A DNA stretch of 12,917 bases from Thermoleophilia bacterium (GTDB lineage Bacteria; Actinomycetota; Thermoleophilia; Gaiellales; JAICJC01). Shown piece by piece: positions 1-6,602 of the stretch; positions within the stretch are counted from its first letter, which is position 1; the number at the start of each line of letters is the position of its first letter. A program made the position numbers and the translations under genes. The DNA is taken from positions 1 to 12,917 of the forward strand of contig JAICJM010000112.1 in assembly GCA_025928435.1 (NCBI GenBank), in the 5' to 3' direction. The notes under the pieces were generated by a model. It was given only the letters and a program-made list of their open reading frames with translations. It had not been told where the DNA came from and did no database searches.

Positions 1-70
1 CCCAACCCGCGCATATCAGCCGCGACACAACGCGTCGACACCGGCCGCTGCGCTCCCCCCACCGAAGATG

Positions 71-101
71 CGTCGAGGCCCCGCTCACACGGGCCTCGAC
101 G
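71..101. terminator. Perfect 11-bp stem-loop, candidate terminator
   Basis: CGTCGAGGCCC at 71-81 is the exact reverse complement of GGGCCTCGACG at 91-101, with a 9-base loop between. It lies in the gene-free left edge, about 90 bases past the stop of the leftward SDR-like gene. There is no T-run on either side, so a classical intrinsic terminator is not proven. It could end transcription from either direction, including from a gene left of the window. Confidence 0.45.
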
Positions 102-141
102 CCATGCCAACTTGACAAACCTCACTCCATATCAGCTGGGT

Positions 142-174
142 GGGGACAGTCCCCGCGCCGCGGGGACCATCCCC
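142..174. repeat. Compound GC palindrome (GGGGAC/GTCCCC units)
   Basis: Three overlapping inverted repeats are visible. GGGGACAGTCCCC lies at 142-154. GTCCCCGCGCCGCGGGGAC at 149-167 has perfect 9-base arms around one central base. GGGGACCATCCCC lies at 162-174. The arms can pair alternatively, so the element can fold in more than one way. It starts 14 bases beyond the stop codon of the leftward SDR-like gene, where a terminator or a dispersed REP-like element would be expected. No transposase is nearby. Confidence 0.55.
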
Positions 175-187
175 GATTCTCGGCCGG

Positions 188-850
188 TCAGGGCGTCCAG
201 CGGTCGCCCACGGGGGTGACCACCAGCTCGTGCGTCCAGGCGCTGCGGCCCTGCTCGTGCAGGTACTGGATCGCCTTGGCGAGGTCGACGGGGTCGATGC
301 GCTCGCCGCCGGCGTCGTCGCCGGGCGTCCCGAACGATCCGTCGCAGACGAGCAGGACGGCGTGCACGCCCTGCGGCTTCAGCTCGTTGGCGGCCGCCTG
401 CGAGAGCGCGCGCGTGGCGGCGGCGCCGGCCGCCCACGGCGCGCGGCCGGGAAGGGCGCGGCGGGCCGATCCGCCGGTCACCTGCGCGAGCGTGCCGCGG
501 CCCTTCTCGGCCAGCGAGGCGCCGCAGATGCGGTAGAAGGCGAACACCTCGGGCAGGAGCTGCTCCAGGTAGGGCGCCATCGCCTCGTCGTCGGTGGTCG
601 TGAGGTCGCCGCCGCCGAAGCGGCCCTTGGGCGAGACGGCGTTCACGGCCAGGTCGAACGGCGCCGCGCTCGCGACCACCTCGCGCATACGCGCCGGGTC
701 GGTCAGGTCGGCCACGACGCCCGTGCCGGGGAAGGCGTCCGCGGTGTCCTGCGACCGGGCCACCCCGACGGCCTCCCACCCCTGCGGCATCAGGTGCTCG
801 GCGATCGCGCGGCCGAGGCCGCGGGCGCCGAAGACGAGCAGTCTGGGCAT
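188..850 (-). CDS. SDR-family protein with degenerate active site
   Basis: This 220-residue protein looks like a short-chain dehydrogenase/reductase (SDR) with a Rossmann fold. A nucleotide-binding glycine motif, GARGLG, is at 8-13. An Asp-Leu follows beta-3 at about 53-54, N70-A71-V72 stands where NAG is usual, and the C-terminal part is SDR-like. Ser128 lies where the catalytic serine is expected, but the Tyr-x3-Lys pair is absent: the best-aligned stretch reads W139-x3-A143. It may bind NAD(P) without normal dehydrogenase chemistry, or be a divergent or regulatory member. Substrate is unknown. The ATG at 850 was chosen because a TAGACT -10 box ends 7 bases upstream and no Shine-Dalgarno is present. 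The gene follows the small membrane protein by 10 bases, so it may also be read through from the MoxR cassette. Confidence 0.85.
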   Translation of the reverse strand: MPRLLVFGARGLGRAIAEHLMPQGWEAVGVARSQDTADAFPGTGVVADLTDPARMREVVASAAPFDLAVNAVSPKGRFGGGDLTTTDDEAMAPYLEQLLPEVFAFYRICGASLAEKGRGTLAQVTGGSARRALPGRAPWAAGAAATRALSQAAANELKPQGVHAVLLVCDGSFGTPGDDAGGERIDPVDLAKAIQYLHEQGRSAWTHELVVTPVGDRWTP

Positions 851-857
851 GGCGGCG

Positions 858-863
858 AGTCTA
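858..863 (-). promoter_or_regulatory. Putative -10 box (TAGACT) for a leaderless SDR-like transcript
   Basis: On the minus strand TAGACT is followed by 7 bases and then the ATG at 850, so transcription would start at or next to the start codon. The first three bases are also the TAG stop codon of the upstream membrane-protein gene. No convincing -35 hexamer is seen. Confidence 0.5.
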
Positions 864-1364
864 CCCAGTCCCGCGAGCGAGGCGCGTGACGAGCACCATG
901 GCCGCTGCCGCGGCGATCAGCCCGGCCGCCGTCAGGGCGATGCCGCCCGAGCCCGCGTCCGAGACGAGCAGGAGCGCCCAGCCCGCGGCCGCGCCGGCGG
1001 CGGCGACCAGGACGATGGTGGCCGCGCGCCGCCGTGCGATCCCGGGCGCGACGGCCGCCGGGCGGGCCAGCTCCACCGCCCACTGCCCGGCCTCGGCGGC
1101 GGTCACGAGACCGGCCGCGACCAGCGGTGCGCCGGGGTCGGTCGGCCCGCCCGCGAGCCCGAGGGCGGCCGCGTAGGCGGCCGCGGCGAGCGCGATCGCC
1201 CACACGACCCCGGCCTCGCGCCGGGCCAGCACGGCGACGACGAGCCCGGCGCTCGCGACGGCCGCGGCAACGGTCACCGCCGTCCCGCCCCTGGCCGGCG
1301 CCGCGGTCGCGGTGTGGGCGGCAACGGCGGCCGAGGGCAGCCACGCTGCGGCGAGCGCCGTCAG
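861..1364 (-). CDS. Small Ala-rich multi-pass membrane protein, end of MoxR cassette
   Basis: Unrecognised integral membrane protein. From the CTG at 1364 (167 residues) there are about five hydrophobic segments, near residues 1-22, 27-47, 52-72, 114-134 and 141-162. The chain is extremely rich in Ala, Val, Leu and Gly and has no visible catalytic motif. The start is uncertain. CTG 1364-1362 would continue the NTGA-type overlap of the cassette, sharing bases with the DUF58 stop. ATG 1442 would extend it by 26 residues but overlap DUF58 by 82 bases. GTG 1277 would drop the first helix. Position after moxR and DUF58 suggests a membrane partner in the same system. Many related cassettes carry a transglutaminase-like membrane protein here, and no transglutaminase triad is present in this one. 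Confidence 0.6.
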   Translation of the reverse strand: MTALAAAWLPSAAVAAHTATAAPARGGTAVTVAAAVASAGLVVAVLARREAGVVWAIALAAAAYAAALGLAGGPTDPGAPLVAAGLVTAAEAGQWAVELARPAAVAPGIARRRAATIVLVAAAGAAAGWALLLVSDAGSGGIALTAAGLIAAAAAMVLVTRLARGTG

Positions 1365-2629
1365 ATGCGCACGGTTCGGGCGTATCGCCGCACCTCCCGG
1401 ATCTGGGCCAGGACCTCGTCGACCGGCCGGTCGCTGCGCCATTCCACCACCGGCACGCCCATCGACCGGTACTGCGACCCGACCTGCTCGCGCTGGAGCC
1501 GCCACACCCGCCACGCCAGGTCGCCGAGCTCGCCCCGCGGCCGGCTCACGAACGGCAGCGGCGAGACGTCCACGACGGCCAGGTCGACTCCTCGCGCGCG
1601 CAGGTCGACGAGCGCCGTGCGCATGCGGGCGTCGCTGAGCGGCGTGAGGGCGAGCACGAGCGCGTGCGGCGGCAGCGTGCGTCCCGGGATCACCGCCACG
1701 TCGCGCCACGCGTAGCTGGCGACGACCTGCGTGTCGATCAGCGAGTCGAGGATGCGGTAGACCTGGGTCGTGCCGGTCGACGGCAGCACCCAGCGCAGGA
1801 CGCCGCCGAAGCCGACGATCCCGACCCGGTCGCGCGTCCGCAGGTACGCCCGGGCCAGCGCGGCCGCCGCCCGCACCGTCAGGTCGATCGTCCCGCCGGC
1901 CCCGTCCGCCGTGTCGGTGAACGAGTCGAGGAAGAGGACGACGTCGGCGTTGCGCTCGGGGTGATACTCGTTCACGTGCAGGCGGCCCCGGCGCGCGCTC
2001 ACCCGCCAGTTCACCTGGCGCAGGCGGTCGCCGGGGACGTGCGGGCGCAGGTCGGCGAACTCGAGGCCCTCCCCGCGGATGCGGGTGACGTAGTTGCCCG
2101 CCCCGACGTGGGTGGCCGCGGGCCGCGGCAGCGCGCGCACGCTCTCGGGGCGCGGGTACACGCGTACGCGGACGGGCGGCTCGACGACCTGCTCGAACGC
2201 GACCAGGCCCAGCGGCCCCGGCACCCGCAGGAGCATGCCGCCGGCCAGGTATCCGCCCCAGCGCCGGCACTCGAGCTCGATCGGCACCTCCGCCGGCTCG
2301 CCGGCTTCCAGCCGCAGCACCCGGGCCGGCACGGATGCGCGCAGGCCGGGCGGCGCGTGGACCTCCACCGTGACCCGGCCGAGCGGCCCGGCCGGCGTGA
2401 GCGTCGGGTGGAGGGCGATCTCGTCGCCCTCGACCGCGCGCACCTCGTCCTCGGCCGGCGTGACCGTGACGGACGGCGGCACCGTCGCGGCCAGCCCGAC
2501 GGCGAGCAGGAGCCCGAACGGCGCCGCGACGGCGACCAGCTCGGGCCGGTGCAGGGCAATCGCGGCCCAGACGAGCGCGCCGACGATGAGCGCGTAGCCG
2601 CGCAGCTTGGCGGCCGGGACGGGCGTCAC
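1361..2629 (-). CDS. DUF58 domain protein
   Basis: A 422-residue DUF58 protein, the usual partner of MoxR ATPases. Two membrane helices are at about 10-29 and 31-50. A beta-rich segment spans about 54-160, then comes the DUF58 signature: GLEFADLRPHVPGD at 188-201, then R-x-V-N-W and A-R-R-x-R-L ending near 218. A von Willebrand A-like fold follows, beginning VVLFLDSF at 230-237, where a metal-binding DxSxS is only partly kept. The family is thought to act with MoxR at the membrane in assembly or activation of other proteins; the client here is unknown. The GTG at 2629 was chosen because it forms a GTGA overlap with the MoxR stop and because family similarity begins there. Reading further upstream would only translate moxR in the wrong frame. 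Confidence 0.92.
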   Translation of the reverse strand: MTPVPAAKLRGYALIVGALVWAAIALHRPELVAVAAPFGLLLAVGLAATVPPSVTVTPAEDEVRAVEGDEIALHPTLTPAGPLGRVTVEVHAPPGLRASVPARVLRLEAGEPAEVPIELECRRWGGYLAGGMLLRVPGPLGLVAFEQVVEPPVRVRVYPRPESVRALPRPAATHVGAGNYVTRIRGEGLEFADLRPHVPGDRLRQVNWRVSARRGRLHVNEYHPERNADVVLFLDSFTDTADGAGGTIDLTVRAAAALARAYLRTRDRVGIVGFGGVLRWVLPSTGTTQVYRILDSLIDTQVVASYAWRDVAVIPGRTLPPHALVLALTPLSDARMRTALVDLRARGVDLAVVDVSPLPFVSRPRGELGDLAWRVWRLQREQVGSQYRSMGVPVVEWRSDRPVDEVLAQIREVRRYARTVRI

Positions 2630-3606
2630 GGCGCCGGCGTCGACGCGGGCCGGGCGGCCGGCGTGGGCACGGCCTCCAGCACCTCGCGGACGATGTCGTC
2701 GCCCGAGATCCGCCGCACCCACAGCTCCGGCCGCAGCGTCAGGCGGTGGCCCAGCGCCGGCACGGCGATCGCCTTGACGTCGTCGGGGGAGACGAAGTCG
2801 CGGCCGTCGAGCACCGCCCGGCAGCGGGCCAGCTTGAGCAGGGCGAGCGTGCCACGCGGGCTGGCGCCGACCTGCACCTGCCCGTGGCTGCGGGTGGCGG
2901 TGACCAGGTCGACCATGTACAGGCCGACGCTGCGGTCGACGTGCACCGCTTCCACCGTCCGCTGCATCCCGATCAGCTCGTCGCGGGTGCAGACGGGATC
3001 GAGGCTGATCTCGTCCATTCGCCGCTGCATGCGCCGGTCGAGCACCTCCCACTCGTCCTCGCGGCCGGGGTAGCCGATCCCGACCCGCATCAGGAAGCGG
3101 TCGAGCTGGGCCTCGGGGAGCGGGTAGGTGCCCTCGTACTCGATCGGGTTCTGGGTGGCGACGACGAGGAAGGGCGACTCCAGCGGCCGGGTCTCGCCCT
3201 CGATGGTCACCTGCCGCTCGGCCATCGCCTCGAGCAGCGCCGACTGCGTCTTCGGCGGCGCACGGTTGATCTCGTCGGCCAGGAGCAGGTTCGTGAACAC
3301 CGGCCCGGGCCGGAACTCGAACGTCGCGTCGGACTGGCGGTAGATCGACGAGCCGGTGACGTCCGACGGCATCAGGTCGGGCGTGAACTGGACGCGCGCG
3401 AAGCCGATGTCCAGCACCTGGGCGAACGACCGCGCGACCAGCGTCTTCGCCAGACCGGGGAAGTCCTCGAGCAGGACGTGGCCGTCGGCGAGGATGCCCA
3501 TCAGCACCATCTCGAGCGGCTCGCGCTTGCCGATAACGGCCCGCTCCATCTGGCTCAGGACGGTCTGGCAGCGGGCGTGGGTCTCCTCGACGGTCGGCGT
3601 GCTCAC
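2626..3606 (-). CDS. MoxR-family AAA+ ATPase
   Basis: A 326-residue AAA+ ATPase of the MoxR family, cytoplasmic, probably a hexameric chaperone-like remodeller. The Walker A region is the family form FPGLAKT at 49-55. Walker B is LLLADEIN at 107-114, with acidic pair D111-E112 followed by R-A-P-P-K-T-Q-S-A-L-L-E-A-M. Sensor 1 is ATQNPIEYEGTYPLPEAQLD at 150-169, with an arginine next, and sensor 2 lies in GASPRG at 247-252. The C-terminal lid runs to about residue 310, ending in a Pro/Ala tail. Length is typical of the family. The GTG at 3606 overlaps the upstream stop as GTGA, and the stop in turn overlaps the DUF58 GTG. There is no strong Shine-Dalgarno, so translational coupling is likely. 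Confidence 0.95.
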   Translation of the reverse strand: MSTPTVEETHARCQTVLSQMERAVIGKREPLEMVLMGILADGHVLLEDFPGLAKTLVARSFAQVLDIGFARVQFTPDLMPSDVTGSSIYRQSDATFEFRPGPVFTNLLLADEINRAPPKTQSALLEAMAERQVTIEGETRPLESPFLVVATQNPIEYEGTYPLPEAQLDRFLMRVGIGYPGREDEWEVLDRRMQRRMDEISLDPVCTRDELIGMQRTVEAVHVDRSVGLYMVDLVTATRSHGQVQVGASPRGTLALLKLARCRAVLDGRDFVSPDDVKAIAVPALGHRLTLRPELWVRRISGDDIVREVLEAVPTPAARPASTPAP

Positions 3607-4067
3607 TCGGGCCCGCCGATCCGCTCGAGCGACTCGACCACCCGGCGCAGCCTCTCCGCCGCGATCCCGCGCTCGCGCCGGTCGAGCGGACGGGGCCGGT
3701 CGGGACGGACGAGCTCCCACACCTCCGGGCCGACCGCCGCGGCCGCGGCCTCCGGGTCGCCGTCGAGGCGCACGCCGGTGTGGTCGGCGAGCCGTTGCCG
3801 CGCGATGCCGGTGACGAGCGGCCGCAGCCGCGTGTGCTCGTCGTCCGCGCTCGAGACCGACAGGCTGAGAAGCCGCTCCACGGCCGCCAGGTCGGACGCC
3901 GCGCGGGGCCCGCGCCGGCCGCGCATCCGCCACCGCCGGTGCCAGTTGGCGTTCGATCGAATGTCGATTGGCCGGCTGCCGGGGCGCACGGGCCGGGCCG
4001 GCCGGGGCACGAGCGCCAGCACGGCCACGCCGCCCGCCGCCAGGAGGGCGCCTTCGGCGACCGTCAC
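3603..4067 (-). CDS. Unrecognised one-helix protein of the MoxR cassette
   Basis: A 154-residue protein I do not recognise. An N-terminal hydrophobic helix at about 5-21 is followed by a basic Pro/Arg-rich linker (22-56). A soluble, probably alpha-helical domain then has an RLRPLVTGIARQRLADHTGV stretch (80-99), a VGPEVWELVRPDRPRP stretch (112-127) and a final amphipathic helix. The GTG at 4067 overlaps the DUF4129 stop as GTGA. It has a good Shine-Dalgarno (GGAGG at 4079-4075 on the minus strand), unlike the next two genes. Position between DUF4129 and moxR suggests a membrane-anchored adaptor of that system; this is inferred from context only. Confidence 0.8.
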   Translation of the reverse strand: MTVAEGALLAAGGVAVLALVPRPARPVRPGSRPIDIRSNANWHRRWRMRGRRGPRAASDLAAVERLLSLSVSSADDEHTRLRPLVTGIARQRLADHTGVRLDGDPEAAAAAVGPEVWELVRPDRPRPLDRRERGIAAERLRRVVESLERIGGPE

Positions 4068-4975
4068 TCGCCGGCCTCCGGATCGCCCTCGAGCTCCTCC
4101 ACCGCGTCGATCGCGCGCGTCCGCATCTCCTCGTCGATCGGCCGGCCGCTGAATCGGGCCCGCTGGAAGAGGCCCGTGATCCGGTGCACCGCGGCGACGC
4201 CGTGATGGCCGTGGAGGGTGACGCGCCCCAGGTACTCCATGGGCGCCTCGTGGGCGCCCCGGGGGATCCCGTCGCGGGCCATCAGCCGCTCCATGGCCGC
4301 GTACGCCGCGATCACGGCCCGGCGCGGGTTGCGCTCCCGGCGCAGCCGCGCGACCTCGGGCTCGCCGTCGTCGGCGGCCTCCGCGGCCGCCACCCTGGCC
4401 TCCAGCGGGCCGCGTGATGCGCGGAAGCGCAGGAGCAGGATCGCGCCCGCCGCGAGCAGGAGGGCCCAGATCACGACGATCGCCGTCCAGTCGGTGCCGG
4501 TGATGGTCGTGTGCGCGGAGCGCGGCACCCGGTGGGGCGCGGTCCCGTGCGACCGCCCGCCGCCGCTCGAGAACGGGTTGCTCAGGTGCAGGAAGCCCCA
4601 GGGCCGGTGCCCCGTCCGCAGGGCGTAGGCCTCGACGGCCAGGAAGACCGCGAGGGCGATCGCGAGCCGGCGGCGGTTGCGCCTGACGCGCTTGACCGCG
4701 TCGGCGTCGCGCTCGCGCAGGCGGAAGATCTGCGCGTAGATGAAGAGCGCGCCGCCGAGGAGCGCGAGGATCGGCGTCAGGACGACGATGCCGATGATCA
4801 CCGCGTGGTGCCCGGCGGTCGCGGCGACGCCGCTGCCGGGCGGGGCCGTCGAGCCGCTGCCGCCGCCCCGCGTCGCGACGGCGGCCACCGCGAGGAGCAC
4901 CGTCATGGCGGCCGCTGCAGCCGCGGCCCGCATCTGAACGCGCGGCGCACCCGGTTCGTGTTCAGGTGGGCGCAT
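4064..4975 (-). CDS. Membrane protein with C-terminal DUF4129-type domain
   Basis: A 303-residue membrane protein opening the MoxR cassette. Hydrophobic helices lie at about 17-35, 57-83, 103-118 and 163-183, with a cluster of Arg/Lys at 95-103. A Gly/His/Pro-rich loop spans about 121-155. Residues about 216-290 resemble the DUF4129 domain: R-N-P-R-R-A-V-I-x-A-Y, then a central E-A-P-M-E-Y and R-A-R-F-S-G-R-P. This domain often ends transglutaminase-like membrane proteins and also occurs alone next to MoxR/DUF58 genes. The ATG at 4975 is preferred. A TTG at 4981 is possible, and ATG 4933 would remove a hydrophilic leader and start right at the first helix. A TAGCGT -10 box ends 13 bases before 4975, favouring the upstream starts. 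Confidence 0.85.
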   Translation of the reverse strand: MRPPEHEPGAPRVQMRAAAAAAAMTVLLAVAAVATRGGGSGSTAPPGSGVAATAGHHAVIIGIVVLTPILALLGGALFIYAQIFRLRERDADAVKRVRRNRRRLAIALAVFLAVEAYALRTGHRPWGFLHLSNPFSSGGGRSHGTAPHRVPRSAHTTITGTDWTAIVVIWALLLAAGAILLLRFRASRGPLEARVAAAEAADDGEPEVARLRRERNPRRAVIAAYAAMERLMARDGIPRGAHEAPMEYLGRVTLHGHHGVAAVHRITGLFQRARFSGRPIDEEMRTRAIDAVEELEGDPEAGE

Positions 4976-4988
4976 ATGCAACGTTGGG

Positions 4989-4994
4989 ACGCTA
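4989..4994 (-). promoter_or_regulatory. Putative -10 box for the MoxR cassette
   Basis: On the minus strand TAGCGT is followed 13 bases later by ATG 4975 (7 bases by TTG 4981). This fits a transcript with almost no leader, and no Shine-Dalgarno is present. It lies back to back with the ubiD -10 box, 16 bases apart. Confidence 0.45.
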
Positions 4995-5010
4995 CCAGCC
5001 GCCCGGGGGT

Positions 5011-5016
5011 TAGACT
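5011..5016 (+). promoter_or_regulatory. Putative -10 box for leaderless ubiD
   Basis: TAGACT ends 9 bases before the ATG at 5026. No Shine-Dalgarno is positioned for that ATG. The same hexamer followed by CGC occurs in front of the SDR-like gene. A TTGGGA at 4984-4989 is too far upstream (21-base spacer) to be a confident -35. Confidence 0.5.
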
Positions 5017-5025
5017 CGCGCGGCC

Positions 5026-6537
5026 ATGGCCTTCGACGACCTGCGGGACTGGATCGGCCATCTGCGCCGGGAGGGCGAGCTGGTCGAGGTCACGGCCGAG
5101 GTCGACCCTCACCTCGAGATCGCCGAGATCACCGACCGCGTGACGAAGGCCGGCGGCCCGGCGCTGCTCTTCACGAACGTGCGCGGCTCGCGCATGCCGC
5201 TCCTGATCAACCAGTTCGGGACCGAGCGGCGCATGTGCATGGCGTTCGGCGTCGAGAGCCTCGACGACCTGGGCAAGCGGGTCACCGAGGTGCTCGAGAT
5301 GCAGCCGCCGGAGGGTCTGCTCGACAAGGTGCGGGCGCTCGGGCGGCTGAAGTCGCTGGCCGACTCGCGGCCGAAGCCGGTCTCGCGCGGGCCGTGCCAG
5401 GAGGTCGTGCTCGATCCGCCCAGCCTCGAGTCGCTGCCGGTGATGACCTGCTGGCCCGGCGACGGCGGCCCCTTCATCACCCTCCCCGCCGTCATCACGA
5501 AGGAGCCCCGCTCGGGGACGCGTAACGTCGGCATGTACCGGGTGCAGGTGTTCGACGCGACGACGACGGCGATGCACTGGCAGATCCACAAGGACGCGGC
5601 CGCCGACTGGCGCGGGATGGGCGAGCGCATGGACGTCGCCATCGTCCTCGGCGTCGACCCGGTCACGGCGTACACGGCCTCCGCGCCGCTCCCGAAGCAC
5701 ATCGACGAGCTGATGCTCTCGGGCTTCCTGCGCGGCAAGCCGGTCGAGCTCGTGCGCTGCAAGACGGTCGACCTCGAGGTGCCGGCCCGGGCCGAGATCG
5801 TGATCGAGGGCTACATCGCCAGGGGCGAGCTGCGCGACGAGGGCCCCTTCGGCGACCACACCGGCTACTACACGCCCGAGGAGCCGTTCCCGGTCGTCCA
5901 CGTGACGGCGGTGACCACAAGGCGCGACCCGATCTACCCCTCGATCATCGTCGGCGTCCCGCCCCAGGAGGATGCATGGCTGGGCAAGGCCACCGAGCGG
6001 CTGTTCCTGCCGGCGGTGCGCATGACGATGCCGGAGGTGGTCGACTACGACCTTCCGGTCGAGGGCGCCTTCCACAACCTCTGCATCGTCGCGATCCGCA
6101 AGGCCTACCCCGGCCACGCGCGCAAGGTGATGCATGCGATCTGGGGCACGGGCCTCCTCTCGCTGACGAAGGGGATCGTCGTGGTCGACGCCGACGTCGA
6201 CGTCCACGACTACGGCCAGGTGATGTGGCAGGTAGGCGCGAACGTCGATCCGGCCCGGGACGTCGTGCTCGCCGACGGGCCGCTCGACCACCTCGACCAC
6301 GCGCCTTCCCGCCAGTTCCACGGGGGCAAGCTCGGAATCGACGCGACCGCCAAGGGGCCGGACGAGGGCTACGAGCGCGGCTGGCCGGAGGCGATCCGGA
6401 TGACCGACGAGGTGCGCGAGCGTGTCACAAGCAGATGGGCGGAGTACGGGATCGCCGTCCCCGGAGCGTCTCCGGGCGACGGCTCGCAGACGCGCAAAAT
6501 GCGCCGTTTCGCACGTTCTGGCCGGGGTGACCGATGA
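5026..6537 (+). CDS. ubiD: UbiD-family prenyl-FMN-dependent decarboxylase
   Basis: A 503-residue UbiD-family decarboxylase, close to the usual length of about 490-500. These enzymes remove an aromatic or alpha,beta-unsaturated carboxylate using prenylated FMN and a metal. The NVGMYRVQ segment (167-174) carries R172, and EGPFGDHTGYY (272-282) carries E272 and D277. These correspond to the conserved Arg-Glu-(Asp/Glu) network of the family. With ubiX, menG and a polyprenyl synthase downstream, the likely substrate is the prenylated 1,4-dihydroxy-6-naphthoate of the futalosine menaquinone route, whose late decarboxylation uses UbiD/UbiX homologues. Substrate remains inference. Residues after about 480 form a basic, unconserved tail whose DNA encodes two hairpins. 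The gene is divergent from the MoxR cassette, and the ATG lies 9 bases after a -10 box. Confidence 0.93.
   Translation: MAFDDLRDWIGHLRREGELVEVTAEVDPHLEIAEITDRVTKAGGPALLFTNVRGSRMPLLINQFGTERRMCMAFGVESLDDLGKRVTEVLEMQPPEGLLDKVRALGRLKSLADSRPKPVSRGPCQEVVLDPPSLESLPVMTCWPGDGGPFITLPAVITKEPRSGTRNVGMYRVQVFDATTTAMHWQIHKDAAADWRGMGERMDVAIVLGVDPVTAYTASAPLPKHIDELMLSGFLRGKPVELVRCKTVDLEVPARAEIVIEGYIARGELRDEGPFGDHTGYYTPEEPFPVVHVTAVTTRRDPIYPSIIVGVPPQEDAWLGKATERLFLPAVRMTMPEVVDYDLPVEGAFHNLCIVAIRKAYPGHARKVMHAIWGTGLLSLTKGIVVVDADVDVHDYGQVMWQVGANVDPARDVVLADGPLDHLDHAPSRQFHGGKLGIDATAKGPDEGYERGWPEAIRMTDEVRERVTSRWAEYGIAVPGASPGDGSQTRKMRRFARSGRGDR
6456..6504 (+). terminator. Two hairpins in the 3' end of ubiD
   Basis: CCCGGAG (6460-6466) pairs with CTCCGGG (6470-6476) around CGT. 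The stem can be extended outward by CGTC (6456-6459) with GACG (6478-6481) across one bulged base. A second hairpin has GCGCA (6492-6496) pairing with TGCGC (6500-6504). Both lie inside the codons of the unconserved ubiD tail, just before the rieske promoter. No U-tract follows, so a factor-assisted terminator or an RNA-stability element are both possible. Confidence 0.35.
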
Positions 6538-6563
6538 GGGATACACTCCGCCGGGTGCGAGGC

Positions 6564-6596
6564 TACAATCGCCGTCCGGACGACCTATGAGGAGGA
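6564..6596 (+). promoter_or_regulatory. Promoter (-10 TACAAT) and Shine-Dalgarno of the reductase operon
   Basis: TACAAT at 6564-6569 is the best -10 match in the window. A strong Shine-Dalgarno, GAGGAGG, lies at about 6590-6596, six bases before the GTG at 6603. The implied leader is roughly 25-30 bases, in contrast with the leaderless-looking starts elsewhere here. No clear -35 is visible. It separates the respiratory operon from ubiD, although read-through from ubiD remains possible. Confidence 0.55.
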
Positions 6597-6602
6597 CGCG
6601 AG

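Noticed and set aside
112..117. TTGACA, a perfect -35 consensus
   Set aside because: No TANNNT lies 16-19 bases downstream on the plus strand and no plus-strand gene follows; the next gene here is on the minus strand. Probably chance.
12..136. 9-base direct repeats (CATATCAGC at 12-20 and 128-136) flanking a stem-loop, considered as a miniature transposable element
   Set aside because: The sequences just inside the two repeats are not inverted copies of each other, and no transposase is present. A 9-base match alone is too weak.
1034..3073. Very long open frame on the plus strand across the MoxR/DUF58 genes
   Set aside because: Its translation is Arg/Pro/Ala-rich without any domain, and it lies antisense to clearly conserved DUF58 and MoxR sequences. 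It is an effect of high GC content.
2626..3933. N-terminal extension of MoxR up to position 3933
   Set aside because: The extra 109 residues are an Arg/Ala/Pro-rich out-of-frame reading of the upstream gene. MoxR similarity begins at the GTG at 3606, which also forms a GTGA overlap.
5026..6537. UbiD acting in ubiquinone synthesis
   Set aside because: No other ubi-specific gene is present, and the partner reductase is of menaquinol type. Menaquinone is the more likely product, although the decarboxylation substrate is unproven.
4903..6546. Long minus-strand open frame covering ubiD
   Set aside because: It mirrors the conserved UbiD frame and gives a His/Arg/Asp-rich translation with no motif. 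It also runs into the divergent promoter region.
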